Shown piece after piece: positions 45,416 to 57,037 of a stretch of 64,000 nucleotides of DNA (the stretch's first letter is position 1; each line of letters begins with the position of its first letter). Location: the NCBI GenBank assembly GCA_029465975.1, contig CM055730.1:10730741-10794740 (forward strand), in the 5' to 3' direction. The notes beneath the pieces were generated by a model, which saw only the letters and a list, made by a program, of their open reading frames with translations, did no database searches and was not told the DNA's origin. A program made the position numbers and the translations under genes. This DNA comes from Dallia pectoralis. Taxonomy: Eukaryota; Chordata; Actinopteri; Esociformes; Umbridae.

Positions 45416-47815
45416 GTGAATGAATCCCCATGGGCCAACATAAATGTAAATAATAATATAGAATAATATGAAATAAACGCCATAGCAATACATGGGGAGT
45501 TGGGGCCCTAAGACATGATATTTCTCTAAAATAGTGCAGCTGCTTAAGAGTTTAAAAGGCAGATGGGTTGAGAGGAATGCTGAAGCAGATGTGAGTCAGA
45601 CAATAGACCACAATATGTTGGTTTCCTCTAGAGCTGGGAAACACACAATACACCATACATTCTGGTAGATAGTACAGAGTAGAAAAATATCTAATGTAGT
45701 TTATAGACACTGAGGCCTACATCTCAACCTGTGGTCAACGTGTACTGGGTATTAAAGTGATTTCTCATTTGGTGTGTATTTCTGAATTTCTGAAAAAGTG
45801 TACAAGTCAAGAATCAACAAACGGAGGAAGTTGAGGTAAGTGTGACAGTATCAAACTGCCTAGAAGAGAGATTATTATATTAGGCTGAAAAGGCATCATG
45901 GCAAAAACGCGTTTTTATTTTACAACGGAAGAGTTGGTTCGGCTTGTTGTGCAACATTACACTCTGAAAACGATTCTTCACGTTTCCGTGACAACTTTGA
46001 ATTCTTTACTCAACAGCTTTGACACGATACAACCGTCAGTGTTCTGTTTCCGTTCGGTTTCTGTTGGTTCTCTGACAGGATGAAGCTTTCATCAAGTCCC
46101 ATGCCGGGTCGGGGACTAAGACACGGAGACATGCTTTTGTTCCGTCATGTTCAGGGGATCAGGATTAACCAATTGGTCCTGTGGCTATTTTGTCCTCTCA
46201 GAGATTGAGGCTGTCAGTGAGCTAAGCATGTTTAATATGAGCCGGTGTAAAACGACCCATCGTACAAACAGCTGTGGGGCGACTCGGTCGGACTGGCAGG
46301 GGATAAATCATATCTCTGAGAGGCAAAACAGACCTTGATGCCCATGCTAAAACTCGGTCTCTCAGCTAAAACTCTTGACAAGCATAAATGCAAACCAGCT
46401 TCTTATTGTCGTCTCCCAGGACTTCCTTTCCTTCCTGCGACCCCCTAAACCACTGGTTACCCATTCTGCCAGCTCTCACCAGACCCAGAAAAACCCACTC
46501 TGTCCAATGAAGATTACCCCCCCCCCATCCAAGTGTTGAGAGCAGGTCAGCAGACAACACAGTCATTCCTGGTTGAAACCCATAAGGTAATTTGTGATTT
46601 AGTAGAACTATGGAGGGTGTGCAGTGGAAGGGAGAGACACAACACTGTTCATATTGACTCGCCATCCACTGTTTTGTACACAGAGCCAAGCAGTGAGATT
46701 GTTAACAGCAATGGGTATTTTGGTACTAAGTCCATGCCGACCAGTTGTTTCTAGTAAGTTAATAAGATTGGGTTTAATTTAACTGTCAACGGGGGTTCTG
46801 TCAGCAATGAACGGTGTGTCTTAGTAAGATGTTCAGTGAGTTGTGTCATATGTGTATTATCACGTCAACGTGTTTGGACGCTCTGGGACAGCTAACAGGC
46901 ATCCGGGAACTTTTCTTTTCGTACATTTCCCTCTCCTAGAGTGTTTCCTCGCTCTCTCGCTTTATCCCCCCATCTAATGATGACAAAGTACCACAGCTGA
47001 TTCATGCAATAGTGAGTAAATAGCTTTCTCTCCCTCCACTCCATCCTACCCCATCGGGTTATTATACCAGAACCAGGAAGACGACAGCCAACTCTGGTCA
47101 GCTAGACTTCCAAAATACATCCGGGCCAATTAGGCTTCTTACCTTGCAGATGCTGAAAGTGATTGCCGCGCAGAAAAACGAAAACACACATATGTATCGT
47201 GCACCCGGCTGACCTTGTCCTTAATGCACAGTCAACAGAAACAACCGTCTGGAATAAAAACAGTGTCTTACGGAAGCATAATGTCTGCCGCTCAGACTGT
47301 CTGTAATTCAGACCCGGCTGTGACCAAGTCACTCGTCCCCCGCCCACGGCCTGCATGTTAAAATAGTTGCAGAAGCTAGAACATCCATTAACCGAACGAC
47401 AAAAACAAACTCAAAGTAATACATGAAGGTGGAGATGTTTATTAGGGAACGGTTTACATTATGAGTCGCGAATGAGGAATCACACAGAGAGCAAGCAACA
47501 TATTACTACAATTTTCCCTGGCCTGTGTAACAACAAAGTTCACAGACACCAGATCAGTTTTAAAGGGAACCCGGGGGGCGACTTCAGCAAGGCTAGCTGC
47601 CGCTGTTTAAAACATTTATAATGTATGTGTGTATTTGATGTGGTGATATGTAAAAACCTCAGAGGGATTTTAATGGGCTTGAAGTGAAAGAAAGTTGAAA
47701 ATCTCTGAGACGGTTGTTTTGGACATTTTTTTTAAGCCAAAGAGAGAGAATCACTTTTAACAAAAAAGTTTTCAAATCTGGACGGAAAGTTCAGTAATAG
47801 AAGTTAGAAGTAATC
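45416..47815. other. Unique DNA, no gene identified
   Basis: No array. A C-run (9 C) occurs at about 46518-46526. Frames up to 107 residues have no recognisable domain. Confidence 0.5.
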
Positions 47816-48090
47816 ATGGAAAAGAGGAATTTAATCTTCTTAATTCAATGCTTTATTGATTTTGCGACCGGCTTCTCATAAAGGGGCATTACATGGCCGA
47901 CGTGCAAACTGCCTCAGTGTCCAATAGATTCAACAAAGCATAGCTATTTTCATTGATCAACCTCCCTCGACAGCAAACATATAAAGATTGATAATAGACT
48001 TCAGCAAATCCTAATGTCAATTAGATCCTGATGAAAAAGTGCTGCCAGATAAGTGTGCCATAACCACGCCGTCGTGGCACACTTTTAAGG
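47816..48090. promoter_or_regulatory. Candidate conserved non-coding block
   Basis: Contains TTTAATCTTCTTAATTCAAT, CTTTATTGATTTTGCGACCG, TAGCTATTTTCATTGATC, AAAGATTGATAATAGAC and AATGTCAATTAGATCCTG, then a short inverted pair around AACCACGCCGTCGTGG. Inference only. Confidence 0.27.
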
Positions 48091-48388
48091 GGACGCCAGG
48101 AAAAGTTAAAGCTAAATAAATCACCAAAACTGGCAAGTGGGTGCTTTTCTGTCAATGCAGCCGTGACATATTAATCTTCCGGACAGCCTCGGTCTGTGTT
48201 TGTATTGACTATTGGTCAGTCAGTAACATTTCATTTTGGTTTTCTCCTTTAGAAACAAACGAATGAATGAAAGGAGAGTAAATTAAGAGACTCTCAGCCA
48301 GATCCAGACAGGCCCAAGGTTTTAACAGAAACACAACCAAATATACGATTGAGAGAAAGAACAGCGTAACATTGTCTCGCTCCCGCTC

Positions 48389-48499
48389 CCCACACACTCC
48401 AACACACACACTCCAACACACACACTCCCCACACACTCCAATACACACTCCAACACACACTCCCCACACACTCCAACACACACTCCAACACACACCTCA
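48389..48499. repeat. ACACACTCC(A/CC)-type tandem repeat
   Basis: Irregular array of CACACACTCCAACACACA and CACTCCCCACACACTCC modules, about 110 bp. The Cys/Val-rich minus frames are artefacts. Confidence 0.93.
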
Positions 48500-49550
48500 A
48501 TTCCTCTCACACTGCTCTTAGCGGAGCACATGAGTCCTAAAGGGAATCGATGTAGTGAGCCGAGGCCCCGGACGCTAATTTGTCTGCACATTAGAAAAAC
48601 TCTCTCCTCTCTGTGATCCAATCTCGGGGCGGCGATTCGCCCTGCGCCCAGTGAGCTGGCTGATTTGAATCAACTCAGTGTCAGCTCTGATCAGAGGCCA
48701 GGGGACAAGAGGCAGCACAAAGAGGACAGGACAGGCAGGGAGACAGAACGAAGGAGCAGACGGGGGAAGGGGGGAGTGTGATAAGGAGACAGCCCTGGCC
48801 CTGTCCATGGTGAACCCACGTGTGGTCAGAGACAGACACACTGTCAGAGGAAAAAGATCTGAAACATTACGTCCTGGAGAGTTGATGGAGTGTGTAAGGG
48901 ACTTTTATCTGGGGTCTGGTCCAGGGTGTGGCAGCTGTATCTCACACTGGCATCCAGACAATTCTACTTCCACTAGGAAACAGGACTTGTTTAACAATGA
49001 GCACAAAGTGATCCAACCAGGTGAACAACCAGGTAAACAACATAGTGCGTTTATGCAACTTCCAGCTCAGTACACCAGCCAGGGAATTAAAAATGCTATG
49101 ATTACATATGATATTAATGTGATTTAAATGGCATCATTCAAACAACAGTTATTGTAGACCAAATAAGCTTAGATTACACAAATCCAAAAATGTGAGAAGA
49201 GCATCAAATTAGCCAATTCTCCCAAACTCACCCCAGATGAAACACCGTATACTTTAATTACCATTAACATAAACAAAGTATAGGAAGTTAAGCGGAGTAG
49301 AAGCCTGTAACTGGTTTCCTGTTGCCAGTATGTCTCAGATGATATACATGCTGGTTGGGGACTGAGTTATTCTATCTCCAGCAGGAAGGACATAGATAGG
49401 GCATTTGGGATTTGTTTATTTCAACTCTAAGCTGTGAGTATTTACCCAACTATATAATTCACTGTGGCAGAATGGAAATAAATCATGAGGTGTAACTATT
49501 CAAAATGCTGTACGGTTTTATGATGTTAAACAGTGCTGATTTCAGGGATT
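48500..49550. other. Unique DNA, no gene identified
   Basis: A 149-residue plus frame at 48678-49127 shows no domain I can recognise. It contains the 26-bp segment shared with 54190-54215. Confidence 0.45.
48861..48886 (+). repeat. 26-bp dispersed repeat, copy A
   Basis: Begins GAAACATTACGTCCTGGAGA and ends GTTGAT, identical to 54190-54215. Flanks do not match. Confidence 0.85.
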
Positions 49551-49630
49551 GTGTCCCAAAGTGTCCCCTATTCCCTACATAGCGCACGACTTCTGACCAG
49601 GACTCATATACAAGGTTCCATTAGGGACAC
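49551..49630. mobile_element. Fold-back repeat copy 4
   Basis: Left end GTGTCCCAAAGTGTCCCCTA, then TTCCCTACATAGCGCACGAC and TTCTGACCAGG; right end GGTTCCATTAGGGACAC. It is the clearest match to the 'CCCTATTCCCTATATAGTGC…GACCAGG' form of this family. Confidence 0.65.
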
Positions 49631-50195
49631 AGACACAATATACACTTAAAGCAATGCTGTGATGTGCGTTTCCCGTTGACACCGGCCTACATATGTGTGT
49701 TTTGTGACAAGACCGTGGGACGTGATGGCTTGTCATATGTACATCACTTGTCTCCGTTTCTGACAGAGCACAACTTGACGCGGTTTGAAATAAAGTTAAT
49801 TTGTCTCATGAATCCACTCACTTGTCTCTCTCGAACAGCGGCGGAGTTGACGGACACATCCAACGTTGTGTGATATAATTGCGGAACGTCTCAGACTTCT
49901 CAAACTGCACTTATTCTAAGTGAGAATGAAACGGGAGGAGACCGAACGAATAAACAGCACTAAGTCATGATGAGATGACATTCCGTGAACAGTTTTTGTG
50001 TCCATGCTTTTCCTCAACTTGGTGGTATTTCATTTTACGGTTAGATAAGCAGTAGTGCAGGTATTGCAACAAGTGTGTATGATGCCTTTGTATGTCTGAC
50101 AAACAGCCAGCTGCATAGCACTCTGTGTCACAGTGTTGCCTTAAATCTGAAACTAACCCGGGTACAAGTCGCTCACTGGATAGGATGACTTATTG
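49631..50195. other. Unique DNA, nothing recognised
   Basis: A 69-residue frame at 49664-49873 has no recognisable domain. Confidence 0.5.
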
Positions 50196-50375
50196 TAAGA
50201 GTGGGCGTATTGGCTAATTTCACCACCTGACCTAATTCATATTGTGGCTCCTGCCTAATTAGCATATATCCCTCGCTGGGCTATTCAAATTAATTAAATC
50301 TCAAAATAGTAGCCCCCATAATTGGTTAATTAAGATCATGTCCTGATGTAACTCTCATTACATTAAGACATGTAC
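50196..50375. promoter_or_regulatory. Candidate conserved non-coding block, TAATTA-rich
   Basis: Contains GTATTGGCTAATTTCACC, CTGACCTAATTCATATTG, CTGCCTAATTAGCATATATC, CAAATTAATTAAATCTC and CATAATTGGTTAATTAAG: at least six TAAT cores in about 150 bp, next to CCTCGCTGGGCTATTC. Inference only. Confidence 0.32.
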
Positions 50376-50426
50376 ACTATGAGAGACAGCTTTTGTATTT
50401 GTTTGTATTCACAAACGCGTGCACAG

Positions 50427-50455
50427 GTGCGCGCACACACACACACACACACACA
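50427..50455. repeat. (CA)n microsatellite with GC-rich left end
   Basis: GTGCGCGCACACACAC start followed by CA. Confidence 0.93.
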
Positions 50456-50902
50456 ATAAAGCCAAGCCAGTTATGGTGATAGCGTGAGGCATATATATCC
50501 AGTTATTCAGGCCGCTGAGACTGAACTTATCAACTTAGCATCCCACCAGAGCGACTGGACCCAGGCAACAAAGCAGCCTTGTTACCCCTAAACAAGAGCT
50601 GTTGAGGTGTGGAGGGGTCATGTGAACTCACAGTGGAGTCTCCTGAGGAAGAAGACAACAAGGAAACAAACATTGTCCACTGACAACGCAGTGATGGTTG
50701 TTTGTTGAGTGAGATCCTTGGCGTCACAAACATCCAAAGCCCCTCCCCTCTAACTCGACCATCCACACAGGACAGAGGGAGAGAGCGAGAAAGACAAACT
50801 GACAAATATGATACTGCAAAGGAGAAAATTAAAAAAATTATCAGATATATTCTGACCACCTGCGAGGTAATGTATGTCTGGTAATGTATGTCTGGTGTGT
50901 TC

Positions 50903-50916
50903 TCTTGTGTGTGTGT

Positions 50917-50967
<51 letters not shown>

Positions 50968-51068
50968 TGTCTGTGTGTGTCTGTGTGTGTGTGTGTCTGT
51001 GTGTGTCTGTGTGTGTCTGTGTGTTTCTGTGTGTGTCTGTGTGTGTCTGTGTCTGTGTGTGTGTGTGT

Positions 51069-51111
<43 letters not shown>

Positions 51112-51130
51112 TGCGCGTGCGTCTGTGTGT
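50903..51130. repeat. Long (TG)n/(TCTG)n compound microsatellite
   Basis: About 230 bp of GTGTGTGTCTGTGTGTG-type sequence, ending in TGCGCGTGCGCGTGCGTC. Preceded by a 15-bp direct duplication of GTAATGTATGTCTGG at 50867-50896. The GC-rich alternating end strongly favours Z-DNA. Frames of 83-192 residues here are artefacts. Confidence 0.96.
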
Positions 51131-51269
51131 ACTAGCTACATGTGAGCACACTGCTTGAGTTTGGACCATCCTCCAACAACTAGCCGGCCGTTTATAAAGA
51201 CCCCCTGGGGTGTTTGGAAGGAGATTCCCAGGAGGGTTAATCTCCACACAAAAACACTGGGAACTACTC

Positions 51270-51349
51270 CCAATATAGCACCAATATAGTACCAATATAG
51301 TCCTAATATAGTACCAATATAGTACCAATATAGTACCAATATAGTACCC
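51270..51349. repeat. 11-bp tandem repeat (CCAATATAGTA), about 7 copies
   Basis: CCAATATAGCA, CCAATATAGTA (repeated) and one CTAATATAGTA variant. The minus-strand frame (Tyr/Thr/Ile/Leu cycle) is artefactual. Confidence 0.94.
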
Positions 51350-52340
51350 ATAGAAACAAACCCATCACCTGGTCACGGCCACACTACATAAAGGAAGTGT
51401 TTGAAGTTAATTTTTGCAGCATCGTTACTCTGTTGTTTCCAACTGTTCATCTCAATACATGAAGACAGCCACACTTTCTGCTGTCCTAGGGATGATTCAA
51501 ATGCCGTCTGGATGCCCAGTACAAGAGTTTCAGCTGGGGACCGTGTGACAGAGTGTTTCAGGGGCTGATAAACAACCACTCATATTCTCTCACACAGAAC
51601 AAGATTCCAGATGATTTCAAGGTTTAAGTTGTATGACTTTTTTGCCTGAAATGTAATTTAGGAATATAAGTAGAAGAAAACATGAAGCCAAGTTGTGGAG
51701 CGCCTGCGTCCTTGTTCTCTAAACCCACTGAATAATATTGAGAACAATAGATGGAAGGCCAATTTCTGACACAAGAAACCCTTCCCGCTAGCCTACAGTG
51801 TGTATATGCTGATGGCTAGATGAGCTCTGTGACCTGAGAAACATGACTAAGACTAATGCCCGTCTCTGACTAAACTATGGACGAGGAGATAGGACCTTAA
51901 AACCTCTCCTCAGTCTTCCTGTGAAATCATTATCAGTCCGATCCTGTCAAGGACGACTAACAGGACACTTGTGGTTTAGTCCCATTTTTACATTGTGCAC
52001 TTCTCGGCTAACAGTCTAACGCTGGCTAAAGACGATGTCTGACCTCGCAGTCTCCACTAACCCCTGTGTGAGGTGACGAGAGAACCGAGTGTTGGGGCAA
52101 CGGAGAAGCTACCGTCCGCCCACTTCCTCCGCTAGCCACACCATTTGGAAGCAACCTCTAAGGAGAAAAACGCATCTCACTGCCCCCCCCGCTCACTGCT
52201 AACTGGCAAGCCAATCAAAGCCTTCTGGCCATGGAGCAATTATCTAGTAGGTGAGGAGTTGATCCAGCCACCCCGTCAGACCTCTCACTCCATCTGCTGC
52301 AATAGCTGCAGGCGTCGAATCCTACAGACTCAAACTCTGG
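51350..52340. other. Unique DNA, no gene identified
   Basis: No array or coding signal. Confidence 0.5.
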
Positions 52341-52358
52341 TTGTATGTAAAGTGGAAG

Positions 52359-52386
52359 GAGGTGGGGTGTGAGGGTTGGGGGGGGC
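52359..52386 (+). other. G-rich run with possible quadruplex
   Basis: GGTGGGGTGTGAGGGTTGG followed by a G8 run. Four G3 runs can be drawn only by splitting the G8. Confidence 0.5.
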
Positions 52387-53716
52387 AGAGATTTGTTGTC
52401 TCCAATACGTCCGAGATCACATTACACGCCGTGCCAAGTGCGTATCCAGACATCGCAGGGGCGGATTTTCACCTCTCCGCCGTTGCACCGAGGCGTGAGT
52501 TCTTGTCATTACATCAATTTATTTCAATGTCATTTGGCGTGGGCTGGAGTTTGTCTAATAAGATGAAAGGCATCATGACTCACATTGGATGTGATGTTAT
52601 TGCCTGTTTCCAGCCCACCTAGTGCACCAAAGGAACAGACAGCCCTCCTATGATGTAAAATATGAACACAACCAGAGACACGAAGCCACACAACATCACG
52701 TGCCATGTGTGACGTGAACAGAGCTTGGAGGGATGAAATGCCTCGGACAGGACCGTGGTTATCATGGGAGGTGACTAGCAAACATACACCTCGCCAGGCA
52801 AATCTCCCTTAGGCACCATGGTGTGACACACACACACACACACACACACACATAATGACACTCCCGAATACAGTTTGATCTGGAGTAGTCTTGGATGATC
52901 TAGAGGGCTAAGACTCTTCCTGACAGGCCCAGAGGGTGGGGAACAGCACTGGCTCTGGGTGACAGTGTTTGGTGGCGTTAGGTGTTGTTGGGCTCATCCA
53001 GCCATATGCTGTGTGTAGGCCCCGTGACCAGGACAACACCTCAGCAGCCTCCACACAGGGACAACAGCAGCCCGTGTCCTCCGTCTGCTGTGAAGGGAAT
53101 GAATAACCATGACAGATCTAAGAACAACAAAGGCCTGAGACTCTGCTCTCTTTCTCTGTCCACCCTCCCCCTCCCTCCCTCCCTCCCTCCCTCGCATGGC
53201 GTAGATAGGCTTTATGAGAGTGCCACATTGCTATGCTAAATTGTGATCTTATAAAGACAACGACCTTGAGACACATAGCAGGTAGCATCCTCGTGCTGTT
53301 TTTATAACTGACTCCCGCGCTACAACTGGAGGCCCATGCGTGTCTCCCTCTCTCCTTCTTCAGGGAGCATGGCCAGGAGTACATTCCCTGCTCCTGCGGG
53401 GAGGTGCTGATTCCTCGTCTCCTAGGGAACCGTGTGCGCTTTGTGTTGCAGGGCCTAGCTTGGCAGCGGGCTGTTGTGCAGCCTGATCAGGGGGCTGTGT
53501 GTGAAATCCAACCTGACTGATCCAGGACAGAGCCAGGATTACACCACTTCCCCCTGAATTGTGTCCGCGGTAACAATGGGCTTCCTGTAAGCACAGTCAG
53601 GTGAGCCGTGAGTTAGTGAGTTAGCCTCTGTAGCCTCAGTCTGGGAGCACACGTCCCCTGATGGAAAAGGACTGGGATATCAGGGTCAGGTTGCAGGGTA
53701 CGAAATCGCAACCTCT
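52387..53716. other. Unique DNA with small simple repeats
   Basis: Includes (CA)n at 52827-52852 and (CCCT)n at about 53164-53193. No gene recognised; frames are 60-95 residues without domains. Confidence 0.5.
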
Positions 53717-53786
53717 GGCTTGTGTGTGTGTGTGTGTGTGTGTGTGTGAACGCATACACAGACACACACACACAGACACACACACC
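53717..53786. repeat. Head-to-head (TG)n - (CA)n inverted microsatellite
   Basis: A TG tract of about 30 bp (53719-53748) followed, after AACGCATACACA, by a CA-rich tract (53758-53786) with GACACACA joints. The two are reverse complements, so the region can fold into a long hairpin or cruciform. Confidence 0.9.
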
Positions 53787-54189
53787 AGGGTCCTCCCACA
53801 CTCACCAGACAGCAGACATCTGGCATCTCCAGGTGAAGACATCACTGTGAGAACAGACCAACACGGAAGCTCTACTAGTTTACCACTAAACACATCTGCT
53901 ATACTGGCAACTGAACACCGGGGGAGCTACACACAACATTACTAATCTGTGCTGATCATGACGGATGAATCAACGGGATCGCCAAAAGGCTTAAAATTAT
54001 AATTAGTCTCATAACTATAGTTTGTGATCTAGATATTCTCCTGGACATTATACAGATTAAATTGTGAACCCCAGGGACACTCCTGTGTAGTTCACGTAAC
54101 GACGTGTCTTAAAATGTGTAAATGCTCTATTCCATTGAGGGGTTATGGTTCCTGTCTGATGAAACGCTCAAGCTCCCCGTTCACATCCG

Positions 54190-54215
54190 GAAACATTACG
54201 TCCTGGAGAGTTGAT
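54190..54215 (+). repeat. 26-bp dispersed repeat, copy B
   Basis: Same 26 bp as 48861-48886 (starts GAAACATTACGTCCTGGAGA), with unrelated flanks. Confidence 0.85.
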
Positions 54216-54444
54216 AGTTGTTTTAAATAACCAGCGTTTTGGGTCAATACTGAGTCAACAATTCATCTCAAGCTGCCTATGAAACCATCAGTAGAGTTTG
54301 GCAGCGGACAGCGCTAACCGTTTCTCTGTCTCCAGCCCTGAGACGAGGGAAAAAACACAACGCTTGCAAGGAAATAAATAACCATTGACCTTTCAGAAAG
54401 TGAGAAACTATAGAGGATTATGTCCATTGACCATCCTGGGGTTG

Positions 54445-54540
54445 CTCCTCAAACGGCACCCTAACCCATATGTAGTGCCCTACTTTTGACCAGAGCTGTA
54501 ACAGTGTGTATTAACGTGAATATGGTGCCATTTGGGATAC
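54445..54540. mobile_element. Fold-back repeat copy 5
   Basis: Left part TCCTCAAACGGCACCCTAAC, then TGTAGTGCCCTACTTTTGAC and CAGAGC; right end AATATGGTGCCATTTGGGAT. Together with copy 4 it best shows the family's end and middle. Confidence 0.65.
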
Positions 54541-54673
54541 AGAGCCAGGTCTTTTCTTCCACCCAGATGTCTTTAACAGCCTGAGTCCAGCCAGTCAGTC
54601 ACCACAAGGTTTAATTATGAAGAACAATAGGAACTGTACCTCATGTTGCACTAGATCACAGTGTGGTAACACA

Positions 54674-55506
54674 TCACCTGCACCTCACCTGCACCTCACC
54701 TGCACCTCACCTGCACCTCACCTGCACCTCACCTGCACCTCAACTGCACCTCACCTGCACCTCACCTGCACCTCACCTGCACCTCACCTGCACCTCACCT
54801 GCACCTCACCTGCACCTCAACTGCACCTCACCTGCACCTCACCTGCACCTCACCTGCACCTCACCTGCACCTCACCTGCACCTCACCTGCACCTCACCTG
54901 CACCTCACCTGCACCTCACCTGCACCTCACCTGCACCTCACCTGCACCTCACCTGCACCTCACCTGCACCTCACCTGCACCTCACCTGCACCTCACCTGC
55001 ACCTCACCTGCACCTCACCTGCACCTCACCTGCACCTCACCTGCACCTCAACTGCACCTCACCTGCACCTCAACTGCACCTCACCTGCACCTCACCTGCA
55101 CCTCAACCTGCACCTCACCTGCACCTGCACCTCACCTGCACCTCACCTGCACCTCACCTGCACCTCACCTGCACCTCACCTGCACCTCACCTGCACCTCA
55201 CCTGCACCTCACCTGCACCTCAACTGCACCTCACCTGCACCTTACCTGCACCTCACCTGCACCTCACCTGCACCTCAACTGCACCTCACCTGCACATCAC
55301 CTGCACCTGCACCTGCACCTCACCTGCACCTCACCTGCACATCACCTGCACATCACCTGCAACTCACCTGCACCTCACCTCACCTGCACCTCACCTGCAC
55401 CTCACCTGCACATCACCTGCACCTCACCTGCACCTCACCTGCACCTCAACTGCACATCACCTGCACCTCACCTGCACATCACCTGCACCTCACCTGCACC
55501 TCACAG
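54674..55506. repeat. 11-bp minisatellite (CACCTCACCTG), about 75 copies
   Basis: Repeated CACCTGCACCT with an 11-bp period. Variants are CAACTGC (recurring), CACATCACC (concentrated after about 55290), CACCTTACC, and shortened or extended joints (ACCTGCACCTGCACC near 55120 and 55300). Stop-free frames of 310-316 residues are artefacts of 3 x 11 = 33 bp. Every unit contains the E-box CACCTG. Confidence 0.98.
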
Positions 55507-56148
55507 TCCAACCCCCCCTGATCCACGCTGTCATTACGCCCAGCCACAGAGGCAATGCAGATTGTAGTGAATACTGTCAACGCACGTTTCAATAAAAATC
55601 CTGTTAACATCCATCATCGATGCAGATCAATATTCCAGGATAGATGTTAGAAAATGAGAGCTTATAAATAAAAGGCCAGAGGAGAAACACTGAACACTCC
55701 TCTGGGGAAGAAAGCAGAAGCTCAACACCCCTCCTCTCTATCTGAATGAGAAAAATACCTGAGGATATAACAGGTGCGGGTTTGTCAAAAACATGATGTA
55801 CAAAATCTAAGGGACGTGACAGCTGTGTCCGGGCTGGACGGGCGAATTAATTGGGCTGAAAAGGAGATCCGGGGGTTGATGCCCCCTGCTCTGGGACGGA
55901 TTTTGGGCTGGGGGGTCAGCAGGTGTTGCAGGAATTGAAGGTCAGTGACCCAGACGGTAAAATAGACTCAACGATGGTTGGTAGCGGCCTACGTATCGTA
56001 ATCACACTGAAAAGATCAGGATGAGATAACAGGAAGAGGAGCTGTCATCTTCAGAGAGGTATGAAGATCAGTTAGTCTGGGCTGGAGTGTGAAAATGAGA
56101 GGCACTTATCACGTAAAACAAGACGTTAATGAGCCTCTTTACCCACAG
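55507..56148. other. Unique DNA, no gene identified
   Basis: No recognised element. GGGCGAATTAATTGGGCTG lies near 55840. Confidence 0.5.
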
Positions 56149-56222
56149 GTGTCCCAAATGGTCCCCTTAGGTTGGACTTAGATCAGAAGAAGTGCCCTAC
56201 ACTGTGTCACGTAGGGACTGTG
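56149..56222. mobile_element. Fold-back repeat copy 6 (partial)
   Basis: Left end GTGTCCCAAATGGTCCCCTT followed by ATCAGAAGAAGTGCCCTACA. The right inverted end is not clear, so the copy is truncated or decayed. Confidence 0.45.
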
Positions 56223-57035
56223 GAGGGGGGCATTTACGATGTAGACATGTCCCTCTACCAGGGAGAGGAGACGAACATTTGTCTCACAGAATAAATGTAA
56301 TGTGATTCATGCATCATTTCTATTGTGAGAGCAAAGAGGGTAATATAATAACCGTATAAATCAGACTGGGTCTAGGTTGGCGTAATGAGACTCAAATCTG
56401 CTAACACAACACCATAAACTTAGCAGAATGATAGAATGATATGGTGGGGGGGGGGGGATTCTGCCTCCCACTGTTAAAGCTACACCACCCTGAGAGCCCT
56501 CAGCCGAGGCGGGTGGGTTTTGGCAGAACTGTAGCGCTACTTCATTTAGCACTGACAGGCAATTTAATACCGCAAAATTACTAACCTTAGCTTTGCAATT
56601 ACTTTTGCAGCTCTCCAGAACACTTTCTCCCAGAATCCTCCCTCTCTCTAGGTGCAGATCTTAAGGTGTTGGTCCCTGGGTCGTGTTGGATCTGCGTTCT
56701 CGGGTCTGAACTCACACAATTAGGCCTCCAGATTAGACGCATGGAAAACATGGATGAATATAATATGTGTATATTATATGTCTGTGATACGCGGGTGGAA
56801 ATGCTGTGCCGTTTCTCTTTTAGATCCAACTGAGCCCACGCACGCACATGCACGCACACACAAGGGGCTGAGGGAACTATTATCAACCCCATTCGATGAT
56901 GATATTGTGCTCAGCAGACTTACAACATGTTCAGTTGAATCCAATACTGAGGAGGCTGGAGAGGCCTCAGAGAGAGACTCATAGTTAGATACAGAGACTA
57001 CTAAACAGTCTTATTCAAAACTCCACATCAATATA
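56223..57035. other. Unique DNA, no gene identified
   Basis: Contains a poly-G run of about 14 G at 56443-56458. No coding signal. Confidence 0.5.
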
Positions 57036-57037
57036 TA

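Noticed and set aside
44557..45493. Frames of 130-290 codons on both strands
   Set aside because: Products of a stop-free 16-bp repeat that is open in several frames at once, which real genes are not.
48678..49127. 149-codon plus-strand frame as a gene
   Set aside because: No recognisable domain, no codon or splice support, and it contains a dispersed 26-bp repeat.
49664..49873. Small exon-like frame with Cys residues
   Set aside because: 69 residues, no recognisable domain and no convincing splice sites; within chance.
54617..55595. Two overlapping plus-strand frames of more than 300 codons
   Set aside because: Both are translations of the 11-bp CACCTCACCTG array in different phases.
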